This document shows positions 12,440-14,079 of a stretch of DNA of 14,079 nucleotides, one piece after another; position 1 is the stretch's first letter; every line of letters starts with the position of its first letter. The translations under genes and the position numbers were made by a program. This DNA is from an uncultured Lachnospiraceae bacterium (lineage in GTDB: Bacteria > Bacillota > Clostridia > Lachnospirales > Lachnospiraceae): positions 1 through 14,079 of the forward strand of contig CACXEL010000079.1 in the NCBI GenBank assembly GCA_902766655.1, read 5' to 3'. The notes beneath the pieces are model-generated. The model ran no database searches. It was not told the DNA's origin and saw nothing but the letters and a program-made list of their open reading frames with translations.

Positions 12440-13291
12440 GTGAACATACAGTGGTATCCGGGGCACATGACGAAGACCGTTCGCATGATGCAGGACAACA
12501 TCAAACTGATCGACCTTATCATAGAGCTGACGGATGCGCGGATCCCCGAATCCGGCCGGAATCCGGACATCGAAAAGTTGGGGAACGGCAAGGCCAGGCT
12601 CCTGATCCTGAGCAAGGCCGACCTGGCGGACGATAGGGTCAACCGTCTGTGGCTTGACTATTACAGGGAAAAAGGGCTGGAGACGATGGTCATGGACACC
12701 CGCGCACGCGGCATGGCCAAATCCATCATGCCGTCCGTCATGCGGGCCTGTAGCGCCAAGATCGAGCGGGACAAGGCCAGGGGAATGAAGCCCAGACCCA
12801 TCCGGGCCATGGTGGCCGGCATTCCCAACGTGGGCAAGTCCACTTTCATCAATTCCTTTTCCGGGAAATCGCTGGCCAAGACCGGCAACAAGCCCGGCGT
12901 GACCCGCGGCAAGCAGTGGATCCGCATGAACGAAAAGGTGGAGCTTCTGGATACGCCCGGTCTCCTCTGGCCAAAGTTCGAGGACGAGCGGGTGGGAGAG
13001 AATATCGCCCTGATCGGGTCCATCAACGATCTCATTCTGAATGAGGATGAACTGACACTTACCCTGATCGGCCGGCTCAAGGCAGCCTACCCGGGACTCC
13101 TCGCCGACAGGTTCGGAATCGACGAATCCCTGGCCGGGCCAGCCCTCATGGAGGCCGTCGGACAGAAGCGGGGCTGCCTGAAAAAGGGCGGTGAAGTCGA
13201 TTTCAGCCGTGTCTCCGCCGTCATGCTGGAAGAGTTCAGGAGCGGAAAGATAGGCCGGATCTCCCTGGAGAGACCGGAAGATATCCTGTGA
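12440..13291 (+). CDS. rbgA: Ribosome biogenesis GTPase RbgA (YlqF)
   Basis: A circularly permuted GTPase needed for late assembly of the 50S subunit in Firmicutes. The family start is kept as NIQWYPGHMTK. The G motifs occur in permuted order: SKAD (58-61, G4), then GIPNVGKST (127-135, P-loop) and DTPG (171-174), followed by LLWPKFEDERVGE and a C-terminal RNA-binding domain with GQKRGCLKKGGEVD. G4 has Ser in place of the usual Asn. The 283 residues are normal. The start is GTG at 12440 with GAGGG (12431-12435) upstream; the ATG two bases earlier is in frame with an immediate stop. It follows lepB by 7 bp. Confidence 0.96.
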   Translation: MNIQWYPGHMTKTVRMMQDNIKLIDLIIELTDARIPESGRNPDIEKLGNGKARLLILSKADLADDRVNRLWLDYYREKGLETMVMDTRARGMAKSIMPSVMRACSAKIERDKARGMKPRPIRAMVAGIPNVGKSTFINSFSGKSLAKTGNKPGVTRGKQWIRMNEKVELLDTPGLLWPKFEDERVGENIALIGSINDLILNEDELTLTLIGRLKAAYPGLLADRFGIDESLAGPALMEAVGQKRGCLKKGGEVDFSRVSAVMLEEFRSGKIGRISLERPEDIL

Positions 13292-13301
13292 GGGCCTGCC
13301 C

Positions 13302-13979
13302 ATGACTGAAAAACAGCTGCAAAAACAGCGGGAAAAGGAGGAGCGGGCCAGGATCAGGCTTGAGAAGGAGCTGGCCAGGACGGAGGCCATGATGGTCTAC
13401 GAGCGCCGGTTCGCCGACAAAGGCTATATCTGCGGCATCGATGAGGTGGGGCGGGGGCCTCTTGCTGGTCCGGTGGTCGCCTGTGCGGTCATTCTCCCAT
13501 CCGATCACCCCATCCTTTATCTGAATGACTCCAAGAAGCTGACCGCGAAGAAGCGCGAAGAGCTCTTCGACGTGATCATGAAGGAGGCTGTGGCGGTGGG
13601 CATCGGCCTCAGAGGGCCGGAGCGGATCGATGAGATCAACATTCTTCAGGCCACCTACGAAGCCATGCGGGAGGCCATCGGCCGCCTGGACCCAAAACCG
13701 GATTTTCTTCTCAATGACGCGGTGACCATACCGGGGGTCTCCATCCCCCAGTGCCCGATCATCGGCGGCGACGGCAAGAGCGTATCCATCGCTGCGGCCA
13801 GCATCGTAGCCAAGGTGACGAGGGATTCCATGATGGTCCAGTACGACGGGCTTTACCCCGGTTACGACTTCGCCTCCAACAAGGGTTACGGGACAGCCGC
13901 CCACATAGCGGCCCTGAGAGAGAAAGGGCCCTGTCCTATCCACAGGAAGAGCTTTATAGGCCATTTTGTAGAGGTGTGA
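13302..13979 (+). CDS. rnhB: Ribonuclease HII
   Basis: Cleaves RNA in RNA-DNA hybrids, including single ribonucleotides built into DNA, using two metal ions. Catalytic acidic residues are visible: Asp47 and Glu48 in GIDEVGRGPLAGPV, Asp139 in LLNDAV and Asp175 in KVTRDSM. GDGKSVSIAAASIVAKV and the SNKGYGTAAH segment are also typical. The 225 residues carry an N-terminal charged, probably helical extension of about 40 residues. The ATG lies 10 bp after rbgA with a modest GAGGG site, suggesting coupling. A second ATG at 13389 would remove the extension but has no better site. Confidence 0.96.
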   Translation: MTEKQLQKQREKEERARIRLEKELARTEAMMVYERRFADKGYICGIDEVGRGPLAGPVVACAVILPSDHPILYLNDSKKLTAKKREELFDVIMKEAVAVGIGLRGPERIDEINILQATYEAMREAIGRLDPKPDFLLNDAVTIPGVSIPQCPIIGGDGKSVSIAAASIVAKVTRDSMMVQYDGLYPGYDFASNKGYGTAAHIAALREKGPCPIHRKSFIGHFVEV

Positions 13980-13994
13980 CGGGAGGAGAGGCCT

Positions 13995-14079
13995 TTGCTC
14001 AGGAACAATAAACGGGTCGGCTCCGGCTACGAAAAGCTGGCGGCCGACTACCTGACTGCCCGCGGCTACGAGATCGTGG
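13995..14079 (+). CDS. yraN: YraN/UPF0102-family nuclease-like protein, cut by window end
   Basis: Only the first 28 codons are present. The sequence RNNKRVGSGYEKLAADYLTA followed by RGYEIV matches the conserved N terminus of the YraN/UPF0102 family, which has a predicted restriction-endonuclease-like fold and an unclear role. The start is TTG at 13995, with GGAGGAG (13982-13988) 6 nt upstream. It follows rnhB by 15 bp, the usual order in many bacteria. The catalytic part lies beyond the window. Confidence 0.85.
   Translation, partial: MLRNNKRVGSGYEKLAADYLTARGYEIV

Overview
The window looks like chromosome from a fairly GC-rich member of the Clostridia, most likely Lachnospiraceae or a close relative. 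This is inferred from gene order and protein sequence, not from a database search. The main clues are the run ylxM-ffh-rpsP-khpA-rimM-trmD-rplS-lepB-rbgA-rnhB-yraN, strong AGGAGG-type ribosome binding sites, a DUF4349 lipoprotein and a tRNA with no encoded CCA. All genes are on the + strand. There is no sign of phage, transposon or CRISPR sequence.

Left part (1-1900): the 3' part of an Mrp/NBP35-type iron-sulfur carrier ATPase, then hisB (histidine biosynthesis) standing without other his genes in view, then a tRNA-Thr(CGT) with its own promoter and a strong intrinsic terminator.

Middle part (1900-6350): an xdhA-xdhB-xdhC operon encoding the molybdopterin, FAD and 2Fe-2S subunits of a xanthine-dehydrogenase-family hydroxylase. 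The order and sequence closely follow the split E. coli XdhABC enzyme. It is preceded by two adjacent perfect palindromes, a promoter and a roughly 245-nt leader. The leader contains a possible three-way junction, two terminator-like hairpins and mutually exclusive pairings, and is the best candidate here for an undescribed regulatory RNA. I could not match it confidently to any riboswitch class. A 366-bp gene-free gap follows the operon.

Right part (6350-14079): a DUF4349 lipoprotein that also has a transmembrane helix, then a conserved translation and secretion block. YlxM and Ffh belong to the signal recognition particle pathway. S16, KhpA, RimM, TrmD and L19 serve ribosome assembly and tRNA modification. 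LepB removes signal peptides, RbgA matures the 50S subunit, RNase HII removes RNA from DNA, and a YraN-family protein is cut off by the window end.

Regulatory layout in the right part: the ylxM promoter runs directly into the terminator that probably ends the DUF4349 transcript. rplS has its own near-consensus promoter inside the end of trmD plus a structured leader. trmD itself starts at TTG behind a hairpin that encloses the rimM stop codon. This arrangement could let the ribosomal proteins be made in larger amounts than the modification enzymes they are mixed with.
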